Positions 1 to 8,685 of a stretch of 64,000 nucleotides of DNA are shown here, in pieces; position 1 is the stretch's first letter; each line of letters begins with the position of its first letter. The notes below the pieces were generated by a model. The model was not told the origin of the DNA, made no database searches, and worked only from the letters and a program-made list of their open reading frames with translations. Source of the stretch: a virus; IMG/VR virus record IMGVR_UViG_3300008459_011050, positions 114,053 to 178,052 of that record, one strand, 5' to 3'. The position numbers and the translations under genes were made by a program.

Positions 1-1625
1 GTAGCGAAAGAACGCACATAATAAGTTGAACCTGGTTCCAAATTTTTCATCATTATATTGAATGAACCCAATTGACCGTAGTCAGCTATTTCAAAATCTA
101 AACAATTTTCAATGGTTGGATCAAGTGTGGTCGACCAAATTAGACCTCTCACTAAAAATGGGGCGTTACCTGTATCAGATACAACACCTCCAGATCCTGC
201 GGTGGTTCTGGTAACATTAATTACAGTAGGATAAGTCGTCGTTGTAGGTTTTGTTGTGAAATCTACGAAAGGTAACTGATCACTCAGATACAAATTCGAT
301 CTTATAGCGTGTCTTGGATATTTCCAGAAACCTCTCACCAACATATTTTTAGTACTTCGATAGGTGAAGAATTGGCCTGGTCCATCATAAGAGTATTCCC
401 ATTTTGTAGGATCGACTGGTGGTAATGTGAATACAGATTTGACGAGGTGACAATAACTCATTATTGATGAATTCCAGGATCCATAAGGTATATTAATATT
501 ATCACAACTTTGATTAGCAATTGTCTCACCATTCGAACAACTATCCAAAACTCCTATGGGATTATTTTGATCGTCTTTCCATCCACACCAATGGGTATGA
601 CGGGAACCTAAATTATGTCCCAACTCATGAACAGCAGCAACTATAGGTAAATTATAGTTCGATGTTCCAACTGGATTTTGACTCAGTTGTAATAAATTTT
701 GAGTCGATCCAATATTTAAAACACTGTGACAAGTAGTTGGATAAATTTGGGGTGAAGTAGTTTCATATCCATTAGCTGAGTTGTTAGCACCTAGGTTTCC
801 GATACCACCTGCATTTTGATTGATGTCTAATAACATTTTGAAGTGACTTTCTGTATTGACTGGTGTGTTAGAGTTACTTCTTTGTCTGAATATCTCCAAT
901 GTATTTTGTATAGAAGTGATTGTATAAAGATCCTGATTGGTATTTATGTAAACTTTTCTGAGACGAAAATAAATTCCTTCTCTGGCATATAAATTCTTAA
1001 TCGATAAAAATAGATTTGAAACATAATTTATAGTTTCGGTTTCATTTGATCCAAATAACTGGTAAGATCTGTAACTTACCTCAATGTACAAATCGCAAAT
1101 TTTGTTGATTGGTTTTAATCTATTGTAAAAATCTGAATTACCAAATTGGATATCTTGTATTGTTCTACTTTTTTTTATTGTAATATTTTTTGTATCTTTT
1201 TTTGAGGTATCCAAAACCTCTACACATGTATTATCGACTGAAAATGTATCTAAATTAACCTTATTTGTCAAAGAATTGATAGAATAGTTTTTTCCATCTT
1301 TAGTTTTTGAGTACCCACTCCACCCACCCTTACCATTATGTGTGATAACACTCATTGTCTTTCTAGACACATAAGTTTGTGGTTTATAAATATATTGACC
1401 CTTGGATGTCACCACCAATATAGAGGGTAATTCTATTTTATCATAAATGTCAATAGTGCCATCTGGTAAAGTCGACTCAAACGACTTTGGTAGATTTGAC
1501 ACACTCAAATTTTGTTGAGTTGTTTTACCCGCCTTCGGTGATTTGTTCCAAACATCCATTCTAACCTGTGAGAATAAGTTGTTTATAATAAGTAGAGAAA
1601 TTACTAGTCCTATAAATCTTTTCAT
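1..1625 (-). CDS. Secreted metzincin-type zinc metalloprotease with Fn3-like C-terminal domain (3' end outside window)
   Basis: Open for 541 codons from ATG at 1625 to the window edge, with no stop, so the protein is C-terminally incomplete here. Residues 1-20 form a signal peptide (MKRF, hydrophobic core, then LFSQ). The zinc site HELGHNLGSRH is at residues 333-343, matching the metzincin HExxHxxGxxH pattern, and the Met-turn SIMSYCH follows near residue 389, so the catalytic core looks intact and closest to reprolysin-like/M12B peptidases. After about residue 460 a Bacteroidota-type Fn3-like module begins (TVINVTRTTAGSGG, later LEPGSTYYVRSFAT). This architecture is typical of secreted proteins of Bacteroidota, not of virions. 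It could act on host surface or extracellular protein; substrate unknown. A class II promoter lies just upstream. Confidence 0.85.
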   Translation of the reverse strand, partial: MKRFIGLVISLLIINNLFSQVRMDVWNKSPKAGKTTQQNLSVSNLPKSFESTLPDGTIDIYDKIELPSILVVTSKGQYIYKPQTYVSRKTMSVITHNGKGGWSGYSKTKDGKNYSINSLTNKVNLDTFSVDNTCVEVLDTSKKDTKNITIKKSRTIQDIQFGNSDFYNRLKPINKICDLYIEVSYRSYQLFGSNETETINYVSNLFLSIKNLYAREGIYFRLRKVYINTNQDLYTITSIQNTLEIFRQRSNSNTPVNTESHFKMLLDINQNAGGIGNLGANNSANGYETTSPQIYPTTCHSVLNIGSTQNLLQLSQNPVGTSNYNLPIVAAVHELGHNLGSRHTHWCGWKDDQNNPIGVLDSCSNGETIANQSCDNINIPYGSWNSSIMSYCHLVKSVFTLPPVDPTKWEYSYDGPGQFFTYRSTKNMLVRGFWKYPRHAIRSNLYLSDQLPFVDFTTKPTTTTYPTVINVTRTTAGSGGVVSDTGNAPFLVRGLIWSTTLDPTIENCLDFEIADYGQLGSFNIMMKNLEPGSTYYVRSFA

Positions 1626-1643
1626 ATAAAAATAGATTTTATT

Positions 1644-1654
1644 TTTATATATCA
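1644..1654 (-). promoter_or_regulatory. Class II promoter-like element for the metzincin gene
   Basis: On the minus strand it reads TGATATATAAA, 19 bases before the ATG at 1625. It matches the TTAATATATAA element seen before many genes of this window. Function inferred from recurrence and position. Confidence 0.45.
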
Positions 1655-1662
1655 GATAATAT

Positions 1663-1690
1663 AAAAAAAAATCCACCAATTGGTGGATTT
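1663..1690 (-). terminator. Rho-independent terminator of trxA
   Basis: On the minus strand, a perfect stem AAATCCACCA/TGGTGGATTT with a 2-base centre is followed by a run of eight T, directly after the thioredoxin stop at 1696. It separates trxA from the metalloprotease gene downstream on the same strand. Confidence 0.85.
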
Positions 1691-1695
1691 TAGAG

Positions 1696-2016
1696 TTAAG
1701 AATTCTTCTCTATCATTTCCAAGATATCTTTCTTGGATTTTAGACCCGTTGTTCTATCAACTAATTCCCCATTTTTGAATAATAAAAGAGTTGGGATGTT
1801 TCTAACATTATATTCTTTACAGAAGTTCATATTTTCATCAGCGTCAACAACACCAACGGATACTTTTCCATATGTTTCAGAACTAATCTCATCGATAATT
1901 GGGCTCAGTTGTTTACAAGGTCCACACCATTCTGCTTTGACGTCGATAAGAGATAGATCATTTTCTAAAAATGGTTTCAAATCCTCTTCTTTAAGTTTCT
2001 TTGTATAAATTACCAT
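1696..2016 (-). CDS. trxA: Thioredoxin
   Basis: A 106-residue single-domain thioredoxin, the usual family length. The redox motif WCGPC is at residues 30-34 and the conserved cis-proline (NIPT) at Pro75. It reduces protein disulfides in the cytoplasm; phage thioredoxins can support ribonucleotide reductase or modify polymerase, but no partner gene is visible here. ATG at 2016; a terminator follows immediately. It starts divergently from the outer-membrane-like gene at 2054, and an AATATATAT element lies in the 37-base gap. Recognition of the family is secure; the specific phage role is not known. Confidence 0.95.
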   Translation of the reverse strand: MVIYTKKLKEEDLKPFLENDLSLIDVKAEWCGPCKQLSPIIDEISSETYGKVSVGVVDADENMNFCKEYNVRNIPTLLLFKNGELVDRTTGLKSKKDILEMIEKNS

Positions 2017-2037
2017 AACTAACTATTAATTTTTAGA

Positions 2038-2047
2038 CAATATATAT
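2038..2047 (+). promoter_or_regulatory. Class II promoter-like element between trxA and the outer-membrane gene
   Basis: CAATATATAT lies 6 bases before the ATG at 2054. Because the core is nearly palindromic it could also serve trxA on the other strand. Confidence 0.4.
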
Positions 2048-2053
2048 CTTATC

Positions 2054-2806
2054 ATGAAATTAACCTTTAGTTTGTTTTTTATTTTTCTTGTTACTTTAGT
2101 TAGATCTCAGACCAATAACTTCTCAATTGGTGGAAATTTAACCACAGGTAATCTATTAAGTTATGGTATAAATATTAGAGCAAATCTGAACACTAATCCT
2201 GAAAAATTAAACCAAATTGTATTTTCGCCAAGTTTTGATTATGGTAAGATTTCGGATCAGTCTGGTGAATTTCAATTAAGGAGAAAAGAAATACTAACTG
2301 TTCTAAATTATGAGAGGACAAAAAATAGATTTAAGTTTTATGTCTATAATGAATTCGAAAAATCATTTCTGAGGAAGATAAGGATAAGAGGTGCATTTGG
2401 TACAGGACTTTCGTATAGGATAGTAGAAAATGAAACTACCAATTTTGATGTGTCTCAGCTTATTTTGCCAGAATTTTTTCAGTCAAGTTTCACAAATAAA
2501 AGAGATAACTGGGCTTTAAGACTATCGACAAGGATACGATTATCCAAAAAATTTCCCAAGTATAGATATTCCTCACAATTATTGTTTCAACCAGCTGTTT
2601 ATACAGAACTAAGTGATGGTACTGAAGTTGCACCAAAAAATAATACGACAGTCAGGATTAATAATTCCTACGAGTTTGTATTATCAAAAAATTTGTCTAT
2701 AGGGTTCATGGGTGAAATGATCGTTCAAACATATACGAGTTATATCAATCCAACCGTTAAACCCTACGATACAAATTTAAATTTATTTATAAAGGGTAAT
2801 TTCTAA
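2054..2806 (+). CDS. DUF481-like outer-membrane beta-barrel protein
   Basis: 250 residues with a clear signal peptide (residues 1-19, ending LVRSQ) followed by alternating hydrophobic/polar strands and a terminal aromatic residue (GNF), as expected for an outer-membrane barrel. The start of the mature part (NNFSIGGNLTTGN) and the overall length resemble the DUF481/YdiY-like family. It is flanked by minus-strand genes and its stop overlaps the sigma gene stop by 4 bases. A phage-encoded barrel could alter the host surface during infection, for example by masking a receptor; that is inference. Family assignment is from pattern recognition only. Confidence 0.65.
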   Translation: MKLTFSLFFIFLVTLVRSQTNNFSIGGNLTTGNLLSYGINIRANLNTNPEKLNQIVFSPSFDYGKISDQSGEFQLRRKEILTVLNYERTKNRFKFYVYNEFEKSFLRKIRIRGAFGTGLSYRIVENETTNFDVSQLILPEFFQSSFTNKRDNWALRLSTRIRLSKKFPKYRYSSQLLFQPAVYTELSDGTEVAPKNNTTVRINNSYEFVLSKNLSIGFMGEMIVQTYTSYINPTVKPYDTNLNLFIKGNF

Positions 2807-3417
2807 AGATACGTTTCATCTAAGAAATCAAATTCCTTTTTGGTTTCGGAAATAAGGATTAATCTACCGTTTCTAATTTGAGATTTGATGGTAGATAGAT
2901 TTTTACCCAATTCATCAGCAATGTCTTTATAAGCCATCTTTTTGATTTCTCTCATTTCGATAACCTTCCTATATGGTTCTTTGAGGTTTTGGATATGTTT
3001 CTTCATGATCTCGGCTTTTCGGTCCGAAACGTCATGTTTATTATTTTCCGAAACTTCTTCTTGTATAAAGTCCTTTAGGGTTGTACCCTCCTCGTCGATT
3101 TCAATGTCGATGGATACATTCTTTTTTGAGAGTTTTATGTCTTGGAGAAGAATATTCCTTGCGATGGTGAATAACCACGTTGAAAATTGTGCCTTTTCTT
3201 TTTCATACTTGTCAATTTTTTCGAACGCTGTGAGGAATGATTCTGTAGTTACGTCTTCAGCTTTTTGGTGGTCTCCACACATTTTAGCCGTATAGTAAAT
3301 TAACTTTGGATAATACTTTTTGTAAAAGAAAGTAAAGTCACTACCTGTTCTTTCTTTGAATAGAACTTCTTGTTCTGAGAATGATTTGACTGCCGTTGAA
3401 TTGTACATATATTTCAT
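2803..3417 (-). CDS. RNA polymerase sigma factor, ECF-like (sigma-70 family)
   Basis: 204 residues with the two domains of a minimal sigma factor. Region 2 spans about residues 29-95 (FYKKYYPKLI, AEDVTTESFLTAFEK, FSTWLFTIARN) and region 4 about 145-195 (LKEPYRKVIEMRE, then the helix-turn-helix YKDIADELGKNLSTIKSQ). The linker at 100-135 is acidic, and no region 1.1 or 3 is evident. It would direct host core RNA polymerase to phage promoters. The recurrent TTAATATATAA element upstream of many genes here is the obvious candidate target, but that link is inferred. Its own upstream region contains GATATAAATA, a T4-late-like variant. ATG at 3417; M4 is an alternative start. Confidence 0.9.
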   Translation of the reverse strand: MKYMYNSTAVKSFSEQEVLFKERTGSDFTFFYKKYYPKLIYYTAKMCGDHQKAEDVTTESFLTAFEKIDKYEKEKAQFSTWLFTIARNILLQDIKLSKKNVSIDIEIDEEGTTLKDFIQEEVSENNKHDVSDRKAEIMKKHIQNLKEPYRKVIEMREIKKMAYKDIADELGKNLSTIKSQIRNGRLILISETKKEFDFLDETYL

Positions 3418-3545
3418 TTAATTTTTTTTTAGATTGCCACGAATGTATAACAACAATTATACCATATTTATATCCTATTTATGAATAAAGTTTTGTCATC
3501 TCAGTAAATAAACCAAACAAATATTCATATAAAATTATAATTTTT

Positions 3546-5438
3546 ATGGTCACACTTAATATAATCACACGTTGTTCACGAACTACAAAGATAAGAGAAA
3601 TTTTTGAAAGTTTTGATAAAAAAAATAAAAAATTTTCAATCAAATGGTTTGTGTTATTTGATCTGACATCACTACTCGAAATACCAACTGACATATTGTC
3701 TTTTTTGAAAGACAGATCTGAAATTAGATTTTATGAATCCGATCCAAGTGATTATGGACATGACATGATTAACAAAACACTTGATGAAATACCTAATGGT
3801 TTAGTATATGTTTTAGATGACGATAATATTATACACCCAAACTTCATTGATCTGATAAATAATTGGATTGAAAATAATTTCTATTTTGATGGAATAATTT
3901 TCAGTCAAAAAATTGGAGGTATTGATTTTACCGGTCAAGACATAAGATTTGCTAACGAAGAAAATATCAAAGTTAGTAAAATTGATATGGCTCAATTTTG
4001 TTTAAAGCGGGAATTAATTGGTGATAATAGAATTCCACCCAATCAATATGTTGGTGATGGTATTTTCATTGAGAATTTATTTGAAGAAAACAAAGATAAA
4101 TTTTTAATCATAGATGAAATAGGATGTTATTATAATTACTTCAAACAAATTGAGAAAAAAGACTATTTTTTACCCAAAGTTTTAATTATCGGAGAAGAAA
4201 ATGATATTGAAATAAAATCTCATAAATATGCAAATTATGAAGATGATAGGTTGAAATCCATTTCCAACCTTACCGATGAAGGAATCCAAAAAATACTCCA
4301 TGAGTTCAATCCCGATGGAATATTGACTACAGGAGATGATTGGCAAAATTATAAGGAATTATCAAACATGAATTTAGATTTTAGAAGAAAATGGATACAT
4401 ATCAAAAGGATTGATGATAATTCGGGTGAACTTATTTTTAATTGTCTAATGCAATCAATGTTAGATCCAATTTATGATAAAAATCCACTTATCAGTGTAT
4501 TTACACCGACTTATAACACCAAAGAGGTTCTTTATAGGAGTTATGAATCTTTAAAAAATCAAACTTATAATAATTGGGAATGGGTGGTTGTTGATGATTC
4601 CACTGATGGTGGTAAAACTCTGAAAATAGCCCAAGAAATTTCGAAAAAAGATCCTAGGGTCAAAGTTTATGAATTCAGAGATAAATCAGGTGGGGTTGTT
4701 GGAGAATCGAAGTACCGAGCAGCTTCATTGTGTTCCGGTAAATACCTAATTGAATTTGATCACGACGATTTGTTATTACCAGATGCGTTACTTTACACAG
4801 TAGAGGCTTTTCAAAGGTATCCAGATGCTAAATTTGTTTACTCGGACTGTGCTGAAATAGATCAGAATCACAATTCCCTTACTTATGGAGATGATTTTGC
4901 CTTTGGATATGGTTCATACCGTGATGAAGAATATAATGGTAAAATTTATAAAGCTGTCAATACTCAGAATATAAATCCAAAAACTATAAGACACATAGTT
5001 GGTGTACCAAACCATTTAAGAGCATGGGATAGATTTTTCTATCATTCTATTGGTGGACATAATAGAAATTTATCCATAGCTGATGATTATGAATTATTGG
5101 TTAGAACTTTCTTGAAAACTCGATTTGTTAGGATACCAAAAATGTTGTATCTCCAATTTTTCCATAGTTCGAATACACAGAATGATTCTAGATCTGATAT
5201 ACAAAGAAGAGTGAGAGTAATCTCTTCTTTTTATAATGAAAAAATCAAAAATAGGTTTGAGGAGTTGGGTTGCACAGATTGGGCCTACGAAGGTAATCCT
5301 CAGTGGCCAACCAACACTCCGAGTAGGTTCGGTGTAGAAGAGTGTGCGGTCAACTACGTTATGGAAATAGATCCTGTTAAAAATTCGAACCTTGATTACA
5401 ACTTCGATACTATGACTGGATTTTCAATATTAAATTGA
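3546..5438 (+). CDS. Two-domain glycosyltransferase (GT-A, family 2-like)
   Basis: 630 residues. An N-terminal GT-A-like half contains VYVLDDDNII near residues 88-97. A middle part (about 215-300) contains LIIGEENDIEIKSH and looks like a separate domain. The C-terminal half from residue 315 is a standard GT2 domain: PLISVFTPTYNT, then VVVDDSTDGG, and a D-x-D-type metal site in EFDHDDLLLPDA near residue 404. It would transfer activated sugars to an acceptor not identifiable here, such as virion protein, modified DNA or host glycan. It is the first gene of the plus-strand run that continues into virion genes at 5482. Confidence 0.85.
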   Translation: MVTLNIITRCSRTTKIREIFESFDKKNKKFSIKWFVLFDLTSLLEIPTDILSFLKDRSEIRFYESDPSDYGHDMINKTLDEIPNGLVYVLDDDNIIHPNFIDLINNWIENNFYFDGIIFSQKIGGIDFTGQDIRFANEENIKVSKIDMAQFCLKRELIGDNRIPPNQYVGDGIFIENLFEENKDKFLIIDEIGCYYNYFKQIEKKDYFLPKVLIIGEENDIEIKSHKYANYEDDRLKSISNLTDEGIQKILHEFNPDGILTTGDDWQNYKELSNMNLDFRRKWIHIKRIDDNSGELIFNCLMQSMLDPIYDKNPLISVFTPTYNTKEVLYRSYESLKNQTYNNWEWVVVDDSTDGGKTLKIAQEISKKDPRVKVYEFRDKSGGVVGESKYRAASLCSGKYLIEFDHDDLLLPDALLYTVEAFQRYPDAKFVYSDCAEIDQNHNSLTYGDDFAFGYGSYRDEEYNGKIYKAVNTQNINPKTIRHIVGVPNHLRAWDRFFYHSIGGHNRNLSIADDYELLVRTFLKTRFVRIPKMLYLQFFHSSNTQNDSRSDIQRRVRVISSFYNEKIKNRFEELGCTDWAYEGNPQWPTNTPSRFGVEECAVNYVMEIDPVKNSNLDYNFDTMTGFSILN

Positions 5439-5451
5439 GATATTGATGTAT

Positions 5452-5462
5452 TTAATATATAA
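5452..5462 (+). promoter_or_regulatory. Class II promoter-like element, virion block 1
   Basis: Exact TTAATATATAA, 19 bases before the ATG at 5482. The leader that follows is A-rich with no Shine-Dalgarno sequence. It heads the run of virion genes 5482-13831. Confidence 0.55.
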
Positions 5463-5481
5463 ATAAAAAAAAATTGCACTT

Positions 5482-8400
5482 ATGGCAATACAAAGTTCCT
5501 TTCCAAAAGTAGCTGATCAAATCATATCATTCAATAAAAATGTAATAGATTCTTTATCCAAAATAAACACACTTGTCACATCTTCGGATCCATCTGTGAC
5601 TGTTAGTATTATAGATACATCGGGTGTTACCCGTCAATTCAATCTACCTACTGTTGGTTACTTGAAATCCGAAATTGATAGGTTGAATAACAACATCAAC
5701 TCAATTTATTCGATAAATGAAGCTGGTGCTTTGATCCAACCGGTCAACGGGACAAAATTTAAGAAAGTTGTTACTGTTGATTTAAATAAAGAACCAAATG
5801 ACCTTGGTGATCTAAATTTAGTTACATTTTTCAAAAGTGGTAAAAACTGGTTTTTTGATTCTATGTTGAATCCACAGATTTTTATTGAACTTGATTTATC
5901 TAATAAAGTCGAAAATAACGTCAGAAAAATTGTTTGTAGGAGATATATTCCAGAGTTTGAACGTGACGGGAATGGAAATTTGACAACAAATGGTCAAAAG
6001 GGATTGGATAGTTTCAATCTTTTATTCAGAAATAAAAATGATTTTTCCTTAGAAGCTTATCTCACTTGGCATGAAACAACATCAGGTGTTCTTAAACCAT
6101 TTAATCCAAATTATGATGAACAAATGTTTGATTTGGAACCAAACATAGTCGAATATGATGGTACTTTTACTGTTTTAAAAGTTGAGGAGGATACTTTAAA
6201 TAAAAAACTATTTTATCACTTAAATTCTTTGACATACGTCAAAAATCAGATGGGTCAAATGGGTGATATAATACAACAAGAAAAGGAATTAGTTGTTGGT
6301 GATGAAATGATAATCAATACACCAGCATCTTATACTAGATATAAAATCTTAGAAATTTCTAAGACAGCACAAAATCCAAGAGTGAGGTTTGAGAGAGTGG
6401 AGGGTAATCAACCCATCCCATCTGGTGTTGTAGGGGTTCTTAAGGTTTATTCTCCGGTTGTCTATAACAAAAGGGTTAGGGTAAGTGTCGGATTTGATGA
6501 GAGAAATACCATCTTCATTAAAGCTCTAAACATGGATAACTATATTCTATCTAAAAATTGGAGTAGTGGTATCGGATTTTATACAAACGATTTGTATGAA
6601 TTCGATACTAGACAGAGCTTACCCGACTATTATAATTCAACAATTAATGATTATGGTGAGGTCCTCAAAGATTTAGTTAAGAAAAAAACCCCTAACACCG
6701 CTGCTAGTAAGCCAAATTTTCCTGTTTTATCTGGTGGTGAATTCAAGGTGGTTCAGATCAATAAACATCAAACCGACTCACCGGATGCTTTGAGATTGAG
6801 AGATCTGAGTAATCAACAAAGGACACTCCAATCGGATATGCAACAATTATTAGCAGCAATCGATGATAAAAAGAAGCAAATAAGGTTGACAGCATTCGCG
6901 TCAGACGCTACGAGGTCACAGTTTGAGAACGAGATCCAACTTTTGAATGGTAAATATGAAAGTAAGCAAAAATTAGCGACATCAATCAATATTCAAATAT
7001 TAGCTTTGTCGAATTCACTCTCTACTAAAATTGATCCTGTATACAGAATTCGAGGATTTTTCCCCCTTCCTGAACCAGCGATTAGACCAGGTGGAAAAGT
7101 TCAAGAAGTGGTACAATTCAAAGTACAATATAGATATCTTTCTAAAAGTGGACAAGAGTCTCCTATAGAAACGTTCAGATTAGATAGTGGGAACAATAAT
7201 TCCGATTTAGCCGCCTTTTCAAACTGGAATGAGTATTTATCACCAGTTCGTAAAAGAACATTCAATAAATCAACAGGTGAATATACTTGGGACACTGAGG
7301 AGATTTCGAACCCAGATGTACCAAATATAAACCAAGTTGATATACCAATTAAGGTTAATGAAAAAGTTGAAATGAGAGTAAAGTCAATTTCTGAGGTTGG
7401 ATATCCAGAGTCCCCAGTTGAATCCGATTGGAGTCAGTCCGTCACTGTGGAATTTCCCGACGAACTTGCGACAGTAGCTACTCAAAATGATACCATTCGG
7501 TCGGAAGCTCAGAAGGAAGAACTTCAAGTTGCGGTCAGAGGTGACTTATCAGCTTTGGGTGTGATTCAACACGTATCCGAACAAGTTTCGATTGGAACTA
7601 CAACATATTATCATACTACAGAGGGTATACTTTCTGGATTTAGAGACACAAACAATATTCCTATGGATTTGTTCACTTTCATGCAAAAACTTTTGGATAG
7701 AATTAAAGTCCTCGAAGACAAAGTTAATAGAGTTGCGGGTGAACTTGAAGTTACTGTTATACGAAATAGTGAGATATTTATTGTTAAAAACGGATCTGAA
7801 TTATCTTTCAACGTCGAGTGTGAAGATTATTTAGATTTTTATCAATCACCTGGTGTACCAAGTGGTCGAGTTTATACAAACAGTATATACGTTATAAAAG
7901 ATTTCTTACTTAAAATACGCAATAAATCAGTTGAAAGTAGTTTGGGTCTTTTATCCAATAGGGCTTACAATTCTAGTACAAATGGTGCTGTATATAGTGC
8001 TGCTGCTCCTCAAGTATTTTGGGTTGATCAGCAAGATCAACTTTTAGTTTCCAATATCTCAGGTATTACTAAATCACAATTAGATAACCAATTTATTTGG
8101 ATGGTTAATTATGATGGATTGAACCAGAACACAGTCATGAAATTGGCACAAAGCGTACCAAGTGATCTACTTTTGCAACAGAATAATTCAATAACAAAGG
8201 CTTTATCTTCAAATGAATACAATATTGGTTTTTCGGGTGTCTCTATTTTGAATTTTGTCGGTAATAATTTGTCACTTTTCGACAGATCCAAATGGATTGA
8301 TGCATTCCCATCGAGCACTTCGACTACAAAGTTATTGTCTACAATTCACCCAAGGGTCACAAATCTAGAACAGATACAAGAAACCAATGCTGACAAAGTT

Positions 8401-8685
8401 TATTACCTTGATGGTGGTGCCGAGAATGATATAGACATTCCACTCAACATATATTTTAAAATGAACGCTATGGATAATAGTAAGCCTGGTTTAAATTTCG
8501 AATATATCAATTTGAATGGTGTTAAAAGTACAGTGAAACACATTAAAAAAATAAAATTTCTATTGGAAAATGAGAGTGATAATAAACCATTTATTTTCAC
8601 AATCAAATTTACATTAAATAGAGCGAAATTAGTTGTTAAGAAAACAATCGAATCAACTCCATTCGCAACAACTGCTAACAGATAA
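5482..8685 (+). CDS. Large virion protein with coiled coil and Fn3-like region (baseplate or fibre candidate)
   Basis: 1067 residues, not recognised as a named T4 homologue. Visible parts: an N-terminal segment with heptad-like spacing (IISFNKNVIDSLSKI), beta-rich sequence, a charged coiled coil at about 436-509 (LRDLSNQQRTLQSDMQQLL onward), and a fibronectin-III-like stretch at about 536-663 (VQFKVQYRYLSKSGQ, RVKSISEVGYPESP, SDWSQSV). Only a few cysteines. Length, lack of signal peptide and position at the head of a run of giant genes argue for a tail/baseplate structural protein. The stop overlaps the next start as TAATG, indicating translational coupling. Structural role is inferred. Confidence 0.7.
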   Translation: MAIQSSFPKVADQIISFNKNVIDSLSKINTLVTSSDPSVTVSIIDTSGVTRQFNLPTVGYLKSEIDRLNNNINSIYSINEAGALIQPVNGTKFKKVVTVDLNKEPNDLGDLNLVTFFKSGKNWFFDSMLNPQIFIELDLSNKVENNVRKIVCRRYIPEFERDGNGNLTTNGQKGLDSFNLLFRNKNDFSLEAYLTWHETTSGVLKPFNPNYDEQMFDLEPNIVEYDGTFTVLKVEEDTLNKKLFYHLNSLTYVKNQMGQMGDIIQQEKELVVGDEMIINTPASYTRYKILEISKTAQNPRVRFERVEGNQPIPSGVVGVLKVYSPVVYNKRVRVSVGFDERNTIFIKALNMDNYILSKNWSSGIGFYTNDLYEFDTRQSLPDYYNSTINDYGEVLKDLVKKKTPNTAASKPNFPVLSGGEFKVVQINKHQTDSPDALRLRDLSNQQRTLQSDMQQLLAAIDDKKKQIRLTAFASDATRSQFENEIQLLNGKYESKQKLATSINIQILALSNSLSTKIDPVYRIRGFFPLPEPAIRPGGKVQEVVQFKVQYRYLSKSGQESPIETFRLDSGNNNSDLAAFSNWNEYLSPVRKRTFNKSTGEYTWDTEEISNPDVPNINQVDIPIKVNEKVEMRVKSISEVGYPESPVESDWSQSVTVEFPDELATVATQNDTIRSEAQKEELQVAVRGDLSALGVIQHVSEQVSIGTTTYYHTTEGILSGFRDTNNIPMDLFTFMQKLLDRIKVLEDKVNRVAGELEVTVIRNSEIFIVKNGSELSFNVECEDYLDFYQSPGVPSGRVYTNSIYVIKDFLLKIRNKSVESSLGLLSNRAYNSSTNGAVYSAAAPQVFWVDQQDQLLVSNISGITKSQLDNQFIWMVNYDGLNQNTVMKLAQSVPSDLLLQQNNSITKALSSNEYNIGFSGVSILNFVGNNLSLFDRSKWIDAFPSSTSTTKLLSTIHPRVTNLEQIQETNADKVYYLDGGAENDIDIPLNIYFKMNAMDNSKPGLNFEYINLNGVKSTVKHIKKIKFLLENESDNKPFIFTIKFTLNRAKLVVKKTIESTPFATTANR

